Assembly: GCF_029867415.1 (NCBI RefSeq)
Contig: NC_081181.1
Coordinates: 73,008,144 to 73,072,143 of the forward strand
Source: Vicia villosa
Taxonomy: Eukaryota > Streptophyta > Magnoliopsida > Fabales > Fabaceae
Direction: 5' to 3'
DNA length: 64,000 bases
Part shown: positions 40,515 to 52,506 of the stretch, one piece after another
Layout: each line of letters starts with the position of its first letter
Position numbering within the stretch: position 1 is the stretch's first letter
The notes under the pieces: model-generated
Database searches by the model: none
What the model was told of the DNA's origin: nothing
The model's input: the letters and a program-made list of their open reading frames with translations, nothing else
Program-made: the position numbers and the translations under genes

Positions 40515-43173
40515 TTAGGGAGTTCTTGATGAGAAAAACATTTGAAGATTCCCATTTGAAACATAAAAAAAAAACCATCTCTTAAAAGTTATAAAAAAAA
40601 ATTATAATATTTTAAAAATCTCTTTTAAAATTTGTAGCAGACAAACTTTAAGATCTTTTAGAAAAAAGTCTTTGAATATTGATCAGTCTTTTTACAACAA
40701 TGAATAATTTTTTTTTTAAATTTCAAATATTAAATAAATATATTTAAATAACATAATTTAGTATTAATATAAGTGTTATCTAAGATATATGAATTTAAGA
40801 TTTATATATTAAGAATTAATCTGAATAAATATACTTTTGTTTAGTGTTTCAATCTATCTAACGTACATCACACTAAATTTTGTTACTTTTTCCATTTAAA
40901 TAATGAGAGATGAGATAAATTTTACCGTTTTTAACTTTTCAATTTACATTTTACTTTTCTGTCAATTTTTTTTTTTACATTTTACTTTATATATATTAAA
41001 TTTTGACTTAAATAGTTTTTTGGTCACTGTAAGTTGGCGTGATTTTGATTTTCGTCCATGTATCTTATTTTCTTGAAAATAATTATTGAATGTTAAAATC
41101 CTTTTGGTTTTAGTCCTAAAGTTAAAATTCGCAGGAAAATCTGCAGGTTTCCTGTGGATTTTCCTGCGGAATTTGATTTTAGAGACTAAAACCAAAAAGA
41201 TTTTAATCAAATGAAGTGTTGAAAAGGATTGAATGTTGGATTTATGCTCCAAATGCTCCCGTTGATCAAGTTCCTCAGCCTGACTTTCAAGGGTGTTGTT
41301 AACTAATGCCCTTAGGGCAATGGTTAAGCATTCCAAAAATGAAAATATTTTATAGAAAATTTAATATTTCAAAGGCATTAAATACACAGATTACCGAGAT
41401 AAATTTACTATTTTAAGGTCTTAACCATTACCCTGGAGACACTGATTAGCATTTCCCTAATTTTAATTATTGAGTGCCTTTAACACCTCTTACTGAAACT
41501 CTCCTTCAAACTATACTTGCAAGCACATAACAACAAGATGTGGAGTGAGATGACTTTATGAAGGCACCCTTGGAAAGAGGCTTTGGTTAATATGCATAAG
41601 GATTTCCTTATGCACCGTGCATAAGCCTAATTAAGTCATTGGAAATCCAATATTGAGTATTGAGTATTGAGTATTGAGTAATGAGTATTGAGTATTGAGT
41701 AATAACAGTTGATGTCTAAAATTTGATCCAATGGTCCATAATGATCTATGCATGGTGCATAGATTTTTATCTATGCACAGTAACTGCACCCCTAGAAAAG
41801 AGGTCCATGAGTACATGATCCTAGCTAATTATTTTAATAGTGGGCTTGGATTGTGATACGCTAGTGTACGTCAATATCGAAGTCGTAAAAAGACACATCG
41901 GCCTCATATACCAGAATTCAATTACCGTTTTCTATCGTATCGATGTTTATCTAAGACGATAAAGTATTTAATTATTTTGTGCAAAAATAAAGTAAAAATA
42001 GTGACATTCTTAATAATTAAAAAGATTCCACTAATTTGATTCTTGTTTCCCAACTTCACTCAAACAAGTTATTGTATCAATTATAATAAAATTAATTTTT
42101 TTAGAAACTACTAAAACTAGTGGAAATGCCCACTTACGTCGGCACATTATCGGGCTCTGAACTCACAATTCATCTGCTTTTCGCAACACAATTTATGTGT
42201 TTAAAGACCCATTTATAAAAGAAAAGTACCTTAATTGGCTCAAAAACACTTTCATAGTCTCAAAATCAATTGTCTGAATTTCTAAGTTAGACATCGCTTA
42301 TACCCTTCCGGTGCCTAAACGACATCTATGTGTTCCTACTTTCATAGCAAACATTTTACTTTAAAAGAGAAATTACAAAATAAAATAAGATTCTCGTTTC
42401 AATTTATACTTAAGCGAATTTCACGAGGTATGACAATTCTCATGTCTTAGACTCTAAAATGGATTACTCAGACATGGTTAACGATAAAGCAACGGAGATG
42501 TAATATGCATATATGATAACAATATTAGTAATACGTGAAATTAGAACCTGAATAATTCAAAAACAAAAATTTGAATTAAAATACTTTGAAGAGTCTTTAA
42601 CAATACAATAGTAACAAAGCTTCAAAAGCAAAATGCAAGAACTTAAAACTAAAAGCTAAATTATAATAAAAGTACAGGTGTCTTTTTCCGATTCTAGCTT
42701 CTTATAGGCCTCAACACATAATTATAGCCATCAATTTGTGTAATAAGCCTTCAAGAGGTTTCTTCTGATGAATTATGACTAGTAATGGCCATCCCGTAAA
42801 GGTCTTGGGTTCGACTCCTACAACATCATTTTTGGGTTTTATTATTCTACTTATTATAACGGTTGAATTAACAACTGTTGTGATATTATTTCTAAATAAT
42901 TCTCAATCATATGATACTAGAAACAACAATACATCTATTTTTGAATTAAAACTTGTATTACATAAATGACACAATTCCATTAGAAACCAAATAACCAACA
43001 AAGTTTAGAGAAGAAACAACAATACACCCGTTATGTGTAAGAAGAAATATCAAAACTTTCAAAGAAAGGAAAAAGAAATTTGAAAAGACATAGAGATGTA
43101 ATCATTCAACAGCTCGGGGATTCCAACTTCCAAGAGAAGAAAACGTAGAGAATCAAGGAAGCAATAATGAGCA
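40515..43173. repeat. Repeat X, copy B
   Basis: Colinear with copy A (60510 onward) and copy C. It lacks a ~75-bp A-rich block present in A (62570-62645) and C (~19640-19715), and it carries a small foldback insertion at 41581-41785. It is cut at 43173, where a Sirevirus LTR fragment starts exactly at its TG end. Confidence 0.88.
41581..41785. mobile_element. Foldback MITE-like insertion flanked by a ~17-bp direct repeat
   Basis: Absent from copies A and C of repeat X. The ends are inverted, imperfect matches of one another ('ccttatgcaccgtgcataag' on the left and 'ctatgcatggtgcatagat' on the right). The flanks 41564-41580 and 41786-41803 are near-identical ('gcaccc...agaaagagg'). It contains seven or so 7-bp 'attgagt' units at 41651-41702. 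Confidence 0.8.
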
Positions 43174-43690
43174 TGTTAGAACAAGATTTGTTCTGATCAA
43201 TATTCTTAGTTTTGATGATAAAAATGTATATGAATTTTGTATGAGATAATGTGGTACTCTAATTCTATGCAATTTCCATTTCAGGAATCACATAAAGAGT
43301 ATGCACAAAATCAGCGCAAGAAGCACTGACTCAGAAGGTTCAGCATGCAACATCAGAACATGCTCTGGCAAGACATCAGAAGATGGTCAAGCAGAATCAG
43401 AACATGGTCTATGGAAGCATCAGAAGAACTTGAGATCAGAAGCAGAAGCATTGAAGTTCTCATGGTATCACGCTAAGAAGCACTTCAAGGTCAGAAGACA
43501 AGAAGATGCTCTGCACCAAGCTGTTTGACTCTGATGATATTCAAACGTTGTTTCCACAAATATCAGATCAGAAGCAAGTACAAGATGGCAGGTTACGTTG
43601 ACTGACAAAAGGAACGTTAGAAGCTATTAAAGGCAACGTTAGTAGACACAACGAAAGCAAGGCTCGAGGTAGTTGACAAAAGAGTGAAAC
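43174..43690 (+). mobile_element. Partial Sirevirus LTR in the opposite orientation
   Basis: It starts 'tgttagaacaagatttgttc' and is the reverse complement of the end of the 36126-37336 LTR, with ~10-15% divergence by eye. Similarity is lost after ~43690. From 43690 to ~44515 the sequence ('acacagtggaattgttaac', 'ctggggactaccaagccag') looks like more LTR of a related but different Sirevirus family, without coding sequence. Confidence 0.8.
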
Positions 43691-44519
43691 ATTCATCTGT
43701 AACTGATGACATCAAGACAAATGATATGACATCTGATCCTGATATAGAATAATAGCATTCATCTGTAACTTTTGCATGTAGATAAATCACAGAGTGATAA
43801 CCAATACAACTTACAAGTTGAGAATGATATCTCAACACAAACAACAATGTCAGGACAAATGTCTAAACATCATCTGTTGACAGGTCATATATTTACCAAT
43901 CAGAAACATATGCAGAAAATAAATGCAAAATTGTAAATAACACAGTGGAATTGTTAACCTAGTTTAGTGCAGAAAACACTTAATCTGGGGACTACCAAGC
44001 CAGGAAGAAAGTCCACTATCGACAATATTAGTTCAAAGCTAAATTCCCGCATTTACAACCTCTCGCCTAATCACCACCCATCGCTAATTCTGCCTAGAAG
44101 TCGACATCTAGACCTGAGAAATCACCATCCCACTTCCAATCACCAGTGATAAAACAGTCGCACTAAATTTGCAGAGGCTCTTTTTGAATGTTAGAACAAA
44201 TCTTTAAGTTTCCTTAATAATTCAATCAACCAATATTAGAAACTTTAATTCTGATGTGATTTGATTCTAAAGTTCCAGATGTAAATCTTCTTTACCTATA
44301 AATATTATTGAGATATATCTTAAAAGAAATATCACAAAAACAAATAAAATTTGTCAAGATTTAAAGCAATTTGTACTGATGTTCTAGTTCAGAATGTTAT
44401 GACATCTGTTAGAACATCTGTCTTCAATATAACCTAAATTCTGTTGTATCAAATTAGTCAAGATGTTATGACATCTTACTCAACATCTATTAAGAAACAT
44501 GTTTTACATGAATTGTTGT

Positions 44520-44795
44520 CAGCCCCAAAACCATGGAACTAACACAAACATCAACGAGGTACGAAGAAATAGGGTCTCCTCGTCTAATACCTCGCTGAGG
44601 TTTGAAAAACTCTGATCTAGTTTCATTCTATTTCACATTAGTAATCACAGTTGTAATATAGACCATAATAATAGTGATTAAGTCCATAGGAAAGCTTGCC
44701 TCCTTCAAGATATTTTCAATGAAAGACCACTTTAGCATATCATATCATATCATATGCTTTAGTGAGATCAACTTTAATCACAACTGCAAACAATT
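44520..44795 (-). pseudogene. LINE reverse transcriptase fragment
   Basis: On the minus strand the sequence can be read, with stops and frame changes, as VIKVDLTKAYD followed ~60 codons later by QRGIRRGDPISSYL. These are the classic conserved blocks of plant L1-type reverse transcriptase. It is only ~90 codons long and decayed. It is not detected as a long ORF because of the breaks. Confidence 0.75.
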
Positions 44796-45228
44796 TTTAT
44801 AACTAATTAAAAATTAAATTACTTTAAAAAGAACTTGTGTTTGACTTATTGAGATTGAGTAATATTACTAAACATAACTAATAAAGTGATATATTTGAAG
44901 AGTTAATTTGATATTCTTTTTAACGTTTCATAAATGCATCATGTCATGATGGTGTCATAAAACAAGCAACCATGTACTAAAATATGGTCATGCTTATGGA
45001 AGAAATATGCTTTGTATATTTTGTGTGTTGATCCATTTCAAATGGTTTGAGTAAGTGAAGAAACTGTTTTGCCACAAGGCGTTTGGTGGGTAGTGTCCAA
45101 CAGAACTTGAGGAGCAAGTCAATCTTGGAATAACTAGAGGCTTTTCTATAGCAGCTATCTCAAACAATGACTTGACAAACAACAAACAATAACAACGCAT
45201 TAATTCGTGCTATATTTGTTTACATGAT
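44796..45228. other. Left flank of the duplicated NBS-LRR segment (copy 1)
   Basis: Shares long strings with 55615-56000 (for example 'aaacataactaataaagtga' and 'tgatccatttcaaatggttt'), so it belongs to a segmental duplication. No intact coding frame. Confidence 0.7.
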
Positions 45229-45445
45229 AAAGGTGAATTTCCTAATCACTCCATAGGTGGATTAATTTCTAAGTTCAGGCTTTTGAAAGTGCTGGATTTT
45301 GAGAATTCTCTGCTGAATACTGTTCCTGATAATCTAAGGTACTTGAACCTGATCAGTCATACAAAAGTTAGAGTTCTTTCCCAAATCCATGGTTAAGTTA
45401 GAAAGACCTAAGGCAAACTCAAGTGCATGAGTTTTCAAAAATCAC
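45229..45445 (+). pseudogene. NBS-LRR resistance-gene relic (LRR part), copy 1
   Basis: The frame reads SKFRLLKVLDFENSLL, then TVPDNLRYLNLISHTKVRVL before a stop. This is the start of the leucine-rich repeats of a CC-NBS-LRR (RPM1-like) protein. No NB-ARC domain is present. The wording 'relic' rests on the motif pattern xxLxxLxL and the RYLNLxxTKVxVLP signature. Confidence 0.75.
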
Positions 45446-45539
45446 ATGGGTCATTCCTAACTATGGTCACAGAGACATAAAAAACCATTCCATCCAAATC
45501 AAAACTATCACTTTTCCCCCACATTTTTAAACACACAAA

Positions 45540-46455
45540 ACTTTTAACAAATTTTTAGAACTAATAAAGATTTGATTTGTACTCATATTTAGGGTTAGAT
45601 TGTTAATATTTAAAATAACTTTTAAAAGTCAATCTTATTTTTATTTTTATTATATTTTAATATATTTTTTAAATAAACTACCAAAAAGGAAGGAAGTTTT
45701 ATTATTTTTTAATGAGAAGTTGTTTTAACAAACTTTTCATTTGATTTTCTCTTTAAAAATCTCAAAATTTTATAACAAAAAAAATGCAATCTTTAAATTC
45801 TTTGTTTTAAAAATTGTAACAAACAGGGGCTAAGGTTGTTTAGAAAATAGGTCTTTAAATATTATTCAATTTTTTTTTACGACAATAAATAATAAATTTA
45901 ATACATCTTTTTGTTTTTGTTTTAATATTATGGATTCAATTGTTCTAAAAATGGATAAGAAGTCTATCTTTTATCGATAAAATTCTAAAAAAACTAAAAA
46001 GTTAATATTAATTAATTATCTATTTCAATCTATCTATATAGCTAACTAAACTTAATTTTAGTTTTTTTTTATGTTGTTATTTGTAAAGGAAGTGACCATA
46101 GAAGATTTTAGTTTTTTTCTTAAAAATTATATGGGCACTTAACTTTTATTATATATTTCACTTTTCGAAATTTTATTGCATATTTTTATTGAAATAATTA
46201 ATTAAAATTTTAAAACGTGACCTTTAATTAAAACTAATTAAATTTAAAATAATAAATATAGCTACTTGATAACCCTAACCAACACTTAACTCTAAATTTA
46301 TGTTTCTTAGTTTATGTTTTAAAATGTTTAGTATTATCAGATAGCCCTAACCAACTATTAACTTTAACTTTATATTTCACAATTTATATTTTAAAACGTT
46401 TTGGTTTGGGAAAACAATAAATCCAATAGAAACTAGGTGATCTAAATTCTATTGT
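45540..46455. repeat. Repeat Y, copy 1
   Basis: AT-rich sequence colinear with 57745-58440 plus 60131-60424 and, in part, with 49969-50165. Characteristic strings are 'ttagggttagat', 'aaaaggaaggaa', 'gaagttgttttaacaaactt' and 'ctaaggttgtttagaaaa'. The start of repeat X is a diverged relative. No coding frame. Confidence 0.85.
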
Positions 46456-47665
46456 TTTTTTTTTTTAATAAGCAATTGATTATAAAGCTCGCACTAGGGG
46501 GTGCAACCCTTACAAAAAAACGCTATAAAGCGTTAGAACAAGATAAAGGAAGTTTGAACCATTCATAATAAATGGCACTAAACTTAGAATACCCAAAAGA
46601 CAACCATCTCCAAGATAGAAAAACGATATTGGAGCAAACCACATCAAAACTAAAAGCTTCCCCCTTAAAAATAATAGCATTCCTCATGAGCCAAATACAC
46701 CAAATAGTAGCAATCCAAACAATGTTTATCTTCAACCTATGATTAGCGTTTTTCACTTTGTCTTGAATAACTCCAAAATTCAAAAAATCCACTCCATTTA
46801 AGACCTCCTCAATGCCCAACCAACCATACAAGTGTGTCCAAATCCCTTTCACCACATGACAATTAAAAAAGAGATGAGAAAGCACTTCCGGATGATTGTC
46901 ACAAAACACACAATCCGGGTTTGAAATGCAATTTATTCCTCTTTACAACAATTCATCTTTTGAAGGAATTTTTTCAATGAAGAATCTCCATGCGAAAATA
47001 TGCATTTTAGGAGGAATTTTTAGCTCCCACAACACTTTCAACAAAGGTAACAAGTGGTTTGACCAAACAAAAGATTTGGAATCATTAACTACAACCGAAA
47101 TGCTACTTACCGAAAACTCCCTTTCCGGATTAATGCACCACCGAAAGCTATCCGCCTCCATATCGTTTGGAATGAAAGAATTGATGTCGGCACAAAAACG
47201 GGACCAACAAGGAAGTCCCCGAGCAGCCGCGGTCAAAGAAGAGGTGGCAGCCCCGCTCGAAGAAACCGAAACAGCCCCGGCCGAAAAAACAGTAGCAGCC
47301 CCGCCCCGCCTCTAAATAACGCTTCCAACTCCCAAAAATGGTTGCCATTATTCCAAACCAAAACATCCGCAACCGCACAATTTTTTATGGTTGACATATC
47401 AAACAAATCCGGATAAAGTTCACGAAGAGATTGATCCCCCAACCACAAACTATGCCAAAAAAGAGTATTCCTACCATCTTTACAACAACACGAAAAACAC
47501 CCGGAAAAACCACCATCAATAAAGTCATCAATCAAGTTGTTTTTGGTAATATCTCTCCACCAAATAGAATCATCACTTCTATTCAAAACTCCATTAGGAA
47601 CTTGCATCTTGAGCTTGGGACAAAGGTATCTCAAAGAAAAAAATTTACTCCATATAGCGTTGTCT
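46455..47665 (-). mobile_element. 5'-truncated LINE (C-terminal end only)
   Basis: A poly-T run at 46456-46467 is the poly(A) tail of a minus-strand LINE. The coding remnants run 47748-47233, 47236-46943 and 46909-46523 and match the zinc-binding reverse-transcriptase C-terminal region of plant LINEs (PPKMHIFAWRFF, then HLFFNCHVVKGIW, then IWLMRNAIIF). It interrupts a sequence that is continuous in 1661-1800 ('attctattgttgg'). The frames are shifted against one another by a 24-bp repeat (see 47223-47312). Confidence 0.88.
47223..47312. repeat. GC-rich 24-bp tandem repeat inside the LINE frame
   Basis: Three full units and a partial fourth begin 'gcagcc' or 'acagcc' at 47223, 47247, 47271 and 47295. 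The minus-strand translation in one frame is an 8-residue repeat of the type RGCxxFF. It is far richer in GC than the surroundings and lies exactly where the LINE frame changes. Confidence 0.85.
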
Positions 47666-48134
47666 TGTTGGTTAAGGTTGTGGTGATTGAATTTTACTTC
47701 CTTCATGTGTCGGTCGATCAAGGATGATGTCATGACATCATATATCATTACTCTCTATTTTGCTAGTAATTAATAAACCATTTGATAATTTTTGTTTTCA
47801 ATATATTCTCTTCATCCGGAGTATCTTATTTAAGACATACTAGACACTAAGTCCAGATACCTATTTGGTGGGAGTTTGAACTTTAATTGATCACACTATG
47901 GTAAATTTAATTGATTGAGGACAATACTGAATATTGGTCACCCTTGACCTATGATAGGTACGCGTACGGTACCCAATATGAATATGGTACCCGGTACTCG
48001 TACTGGTAAAACATACGTCATTTAAAAAAAAGGTAAGTTCGTAAAATGTAAGAGTTTTTTATAAAATACATGCGGAGAGAATAAAATGATTAAGTTTAAA
48101 ATAAAATATCACTATATAAGATTAAAATATTCAG
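47666..48134. other. Spacer between LINE fragments
   Basis: 47666-47755 continues the flank also seen at 1715-1795 ('cggtcgatcaag'). After that no feature is recognised apart from 'ggtacc'-rich strings at 47955-48010 ('cgcgtacggtacccaatatg'), which look like a transposon terminus. Confidence 0.5.
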
Positions 48135-49968
48135 TCTTGCAGGTGAACTAAATGGTTAAGTTTACAATAAGAACTAATTGTATTCCAAATATCCAAATTT
48201 ATGATGTTCATTCCTCCATTCTTAACATGTTTACAAACAATATTCCCTGGCACATGACTTCTATTACTTGGTTCCACCCCGACAAATAGTATTGATTTTC
48301 TTAATTACAAATTTAGGTAGTGACAAACATTGTAACCAATAATTTGCAATTGTAAAAGTAATACTCTTGAGAAGTTGGACACGACCAGCGTCTTTTGCAG
48401 GATTTTTAGCTTTGTTGCATCTTGCATTCCACCAAAATAGATTCGACTTTTGGCAGCATTGAGTATAAGTCCAGTAGCCTCCGTAAAGTTGCTGAACGCA
48501 TCCATCATAATTTCAACCGACCTTGTATCTCCCCTGAATAAAAAAGAATATCATCAGCAAATGTCAAGTTAGTGATACTCACCTTTTCACACTTTACATG
48601 ATGGTCGAAGTCGTGGTTTTTTCTCATCTTATACAATACCCTGTCCAAATATTCCATAATAATCACAAACAGGAAGGGGGATATGGGATTCCCCTGCCAC
48701 GCGTCTCTTTTAGCCTTCATGATGTTACTATATTCCCCATTGACATTGAATCTATAGGAGACCATGGAAACACCAAGCATAATCCATCTTACAAATTTGG
48801 TTGGCATCCCAATTTCATTCAGAATGGATTCTAAGGCTCTCCAATCCACTATATCGTAGGATTTTTGTAAATCCAACTGGATCATACATCTAGGTGCCCC
48901 TCCTTTCCTACTATAACCTTTAATCAACTTGTATGCCAAAAGTATATGACTGTGAATTTCTTGGTCAGGAAGGATTGTTGCTTGGTTGCAGACTACTATA
49001 TCTTTCATGATCTTGCTTAATCTCATTGTGAGGATTTTGGAAATGATTTTGTAAAGGGTAGTACAGCCTGCAATAGGTCTATATTTCCTAATTTTCTTTT
49101 CCTCTTCATATTTTGGAATAAGAGTAACCAACGTGCAATTCACGACCAAGAACATTCTTTCTTGCTCAAAGAATTCTTTTACTGCTGCAATTACACCCGG
49201 TCCAACAATATGCCAGCTCCCTTTTAAAAATTGTGCACCGTAGCCATCGATTCCAGAGGATTTTAAATCTCTAATACTTCGCAAAGCTTTCAAGATTTCC
49301 TGTTTGGTGACAGGGGAAATGAGCATATCTGACTAATCAAAGTTAATTTAGTGCCCTTCTCTCATTGCCACAATATTGATAGCCTGGATAGTATCAGCCT
49401 GCTTCCCCATTAAGTTCTTATAGAATTTAAGGACCTCTGCCTCTATATCTTTTTTCTCAAAGATGACTAAACCATCTTCCAACTGCAACTTATCAATATT
49501 ATTTGCATTGTATTTGGCTCGAATTGAGGCGTGGAAATAAGAATTATTAACATCACCCAATTTAAGCCATTCAATTTTTGCTCTCTGTTTCTAGATCTCT
49601 TCATCAATCTCATTCCAATTAATGACAGCTTCTGTACACTTTTTAACCAATTCAATGTTATCTTTGTTCATCTTATGATTGCTAAGTGACTGTTGAGCAT
49701 CTGCAAGGTTTTCCCTGGCTTTAGCTAGATGAATTCTGGTCTGTGTAAGATGTTTGGTCAAGTTACCTAAGGCTTTTTGTAGCCTCTTCAATTTCTTCCA
49801 TACCACTTGCCAATCACTAGGTTGTTCCAGTTATGAGCAATAATTAATATCATCATACCCAGCCATCTTGGTCACACAATTCAGAAATTTAAATTTTCTT
49901 TTCCTGTAGTGTGGTTTTCCTGTCCAATTAGGTGAAGGATAGAGTGGTCAGATACATTGGGAGGCAGA
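48135..49968 (-). mobile_element. LINE fragment: endonuclease tail to reverse transcriptase
   Basis: Minus-strand remnants of a plant L1-type element. The order is an endonuclease C-terminus (49950-49870, CNxVTK-type block), a coiled linker (49806-49591), MGDVNNSYFHASIRAK (49560-49348), and the reverse transcriptase (49326-48505) with GIDGYGAQFLKGSW, KYRPIAGCTTLYKIISKIL, WQGNPISPFLF and the catalytic FADD (FADDILFYSG). 48508-48140 carries the thumb region. Frames are broken by at least three stops or shifts. No poly-A tail was found at the 3' side, and the 5' side is cut against repeat Y. Confidence 0.88.
48505..49326 (-). pseudogene. LINE reverse transcriptase domain (273 codons open)
   Basis: The longest surviving frame of the LINE at 48135-49968. 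It includes RT blocks 0-5 with the FADD catalytic pair near residue 258. It lacks endonuclease upstream in the same frame and thumb downstream, so it cannot function by itself. Confidence 0.9.
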
Positions 49969-50170
49969 AATAAACAAGGGCTAAGGTCATTTAGAAAAAA
50001 ATCTTAAAAATTAATCAGCCCTTTTACAACAATGAATGATAATTTTAATTTATCTTTTTGTTTTTGTTTACAAATTATTTATTTAAAACTAAAATATTTA
50101 ATAAATATATTTAAATGGATTTAATTAATATAAAAATAATTTACACAATCTATCATTAAATTATAACACT
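49969..50170. repeat. Repeat Y, copy 2, fragment
   Basis: It begins 'aaacaagggctaaggtcatt', matching 45820 and 58125. It continues, after the hAT-like and repeat X pieces, with another repeat Y fragment at 50696-50790 ('aagccaccgaaaaggaagg'). Confidence 0.8.
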
Positions 50171-50176
50171 AATAAT

Positions 50177-50535
50177 CAGTGTTTTAAAAACCGGACCGGA
50201 CCGGCCGGTCGGACCGGTCAAACCGGAAACCGCGGTCAGGTAATCGGTGTGGTTCAATAGCTGGATCGAGAATGTCTTTGAACCAGCGTGAACCAGTCAA
50301 AACCGGTGTAAACCGTTAAAACCGGGAAAACCGACGATTTTTGTGAACCGGCGGTTTAAATGCATTTTGTAATTTTATTTAATTTTAAAAAATTAAAATA
50401 ACGTCATTTTGACTATTTTAATTAAAAATTTAAAATTAAAAAATTAAAAAAATTGTTGGAGATGCGGTTGATTTTGGTTCCGATGATTTTGATATTGAAA
50501 AAGGAGATCTCAACATTGAAACAATTTTTCTTGTT
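50177..50535. mobile_element. Fragment of a hAT-like element with CCGG-rich terminus
   Basis: It starts 'cagtgttttaaaaaccgg' and is followed by dense 'accgg' and 'ggtc' strings in both orientations (50195-50360), a common plant hAT/MITE terminus. Further in, 'gatgattttgatattgaaa' and 'ggagatctcaacattgaaac' could be a coding remnant. The other end is missing; repeat X sequence begins at ~50536. Confidence 0.6.
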
Positions 50536-50790
50536 TATCGATGTTTATCTATGACGATAAAGTATTTATTATTTTGTACAAAAATAAAGTAAAAATAGTG
50601 ACATTTTTAATAATTAAAAAGATTCCACTAATTTGATTCTTGTTTCCCAACTTCACTCAAACAAGTTATTGTATCAATTATAATAAAATTAAATAAGCCA
50701 CCGAAAAGGAAGGAAATATATATTTTTTTAATTAGAAGTTGTTTTAACAAACTTTTATTTGATTTTTATTATATTTTAATATTTCATTGT
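50536..50790. repeat. Small fragments of repeat X and repeat Y
   Basis: 50536-50695 matches repeat X near 41938-42095 ('gatgtttatctaagacgata' with one change). 50696-50790 matches repeat Y near 57870-57970. The junction at ~50695 lies in an A/T run. Confidence 0.75.
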
Positions 50791-52262
50791 TTTTTTTAAT
50801 AACGGTTTATATATATAACCAAAAGAAAACCGATACAAAAGGGGGATCAAGTTAGCCCCAAGATTTACGAAAACCTAGAGAAAGGTATACCTAACCTATT
50901 CTTTACAAAATCTTTTCGAATACCCAGTGTCTGAACCGATAGCTGATACTGTTAATGAGATCAGCTTTAACAATGTCCCAGCAACTTTTGAAAAATTTGG
51001 CACTGTAACCATCCACACCAGGGGCTTTAGAATCTCCTAAATCATGGAGTGCATCATAGATCTCCTTCTCTTTGATGGGGGATAGCAGATGTTGTCTCTG
51101 AGTAGTGGATAGCTGAGGTCCATCTCTCATAGCCCTCAGATCAATTTGCTGCATCTCTCTGTCTTCAGTCCCCATAAGTCCCCCAAAATGCATCATAACC
51201 TCATTCTCAATTTCTTCTCTAGACTCAAGGTAAGTCCCATCAGCTTTATAGATGTGCATTCTTTTCTGTTTGTTTTTGGCTTTTACCACTGCATGAAAGA
51301 AATGGTTATTCCCATCTCCAAGTTTAATCCATTCCACTTTGGATCTCTGCCTTAAAACTTTCTCCTCCATCTCTTGCCACTTGATAATTTTTTCAGAATT
51401 CTCCTTGATATGCTGCATAAGAGTATAATTCAGATTATCACCAATAAGAGCTTGCTGCAGATTAGCAAGTTCCTGCCTAGTATCAAGAATGGCCCTTTGA
51501 ATATCTGTCAAGGGTCTGCTCATCTTTCTAATGGTGCTACTCAATCTTCTCAGCTTCTGCCATAGAATGAAGGGAGGGCTCCCCATAATAGGCTCTTGCC
51601 ACCTCATAGCCACAGCTTCCTGGAATCCTGGAATTTCAGTAACACAATTGATGAATTTAAAAGATTTTCTCCTGGGCCTCATGGGAGTCATGCTAGTAAC
51701 CTGGAGGATAACATGATCAGATACACTATGAGGAAGATGTCTAAGCTGCAACTCCAAATTTTGGAACCAATTAGGGTTACCAAGGATTCTATCAATTATG
51801 GAAAAGATAGGGTCATTGGTTTGATAATTATGCCATGTATGATAATCACCCACATTGTCCATCTCACTTAAATTGCAACTGGTCATCATATCTTGAAGAT
51901 CTCTGAACTCATTCTCAAGGACCATTCTGCCTCCTATCCTATCATTGCTCTTGAGGACATTGTTGAAGTCACCAACAATGCACCAAGGGCTGCTCTGATT
52001 TCTAGGGATGTGTTCAATATCTCGCCATAGATTTTTCCTCTGCTCCAAAGTATTCATAACATAGACCACCGTCATTAGGAATCTTTCCTTGCCATCAATA
52101 TCCTCCACTCTGCAATGTATGAATTGGCTAGAGCTATCTTCCACAATGATGTTGGTATTGTTTGAATGCCAGCAAACCCATATACGCCCATTACCATGAT
52201 GCTGGTAATTATCCACAAAGCTATCATAGTGTTTCAAATTGTCCCTAATAGCATGAGCTTTA
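50791..52262 (-). mobile_element. LINE copy, 5'-truncated and internally deleted
   Basis: A poly-T run at ~50791 marks the 3' end of a minus-strand LINE. The single 444-codon frame (52237-50903) starts inside the endonuclease and jumps from the first RT block straight to the last few residues (RHWVFEKIL) and the 3' UTR, so most of the reverse transcriptase is deleted. It is probably a product of template switching or a later deletion. Confidence 0.85.
50903..52237 (-). pseudogene. LINE endonuclease plus start of reverse transcriptase
   Basis: 444 residues. The APE-type endonuclease C-terminal half has WCIVGDFNNVL at ~87-97 (Asp and Asn of the active site), IDRILGN and HSVSDHVIL (catalytic SDH) at ~140-176. 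It is followed by a coiled linker, then DGNNHFFHAVVKAKNK and the first RT block APGVDGYSAKFFKSCW at ~408-423. The N-terminal endonuclease residues and the RT catalytic core are absent. Confidence 0.9.
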
Positions 52263-52506
52263 ATGTGTTTGATTAGAGATATTTAAGTATAGTTTATTAG
52301 TCTCAACTACATTTGTGTTTTGATTAGAGTTAAATTTTCTGGACTTAACTTGTTTAATCTCGGCTCCGTGCGTGTTTGATTATTTAAAAGAATTTGTATT
52401 TAAATATTACAATTTTTTAATTTAAAAAATATATAATTTATTTATTATTTTGTTAAGGATTGCGATATACTCTGTTTACTTATAGACTAATGTAAATCGA
52501 GTCCCA
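52263..52506. other. AT-rich spacer, nothing recognised
   Basis: No coding frame and no recognisable transposon end. Confidence 0.4.
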
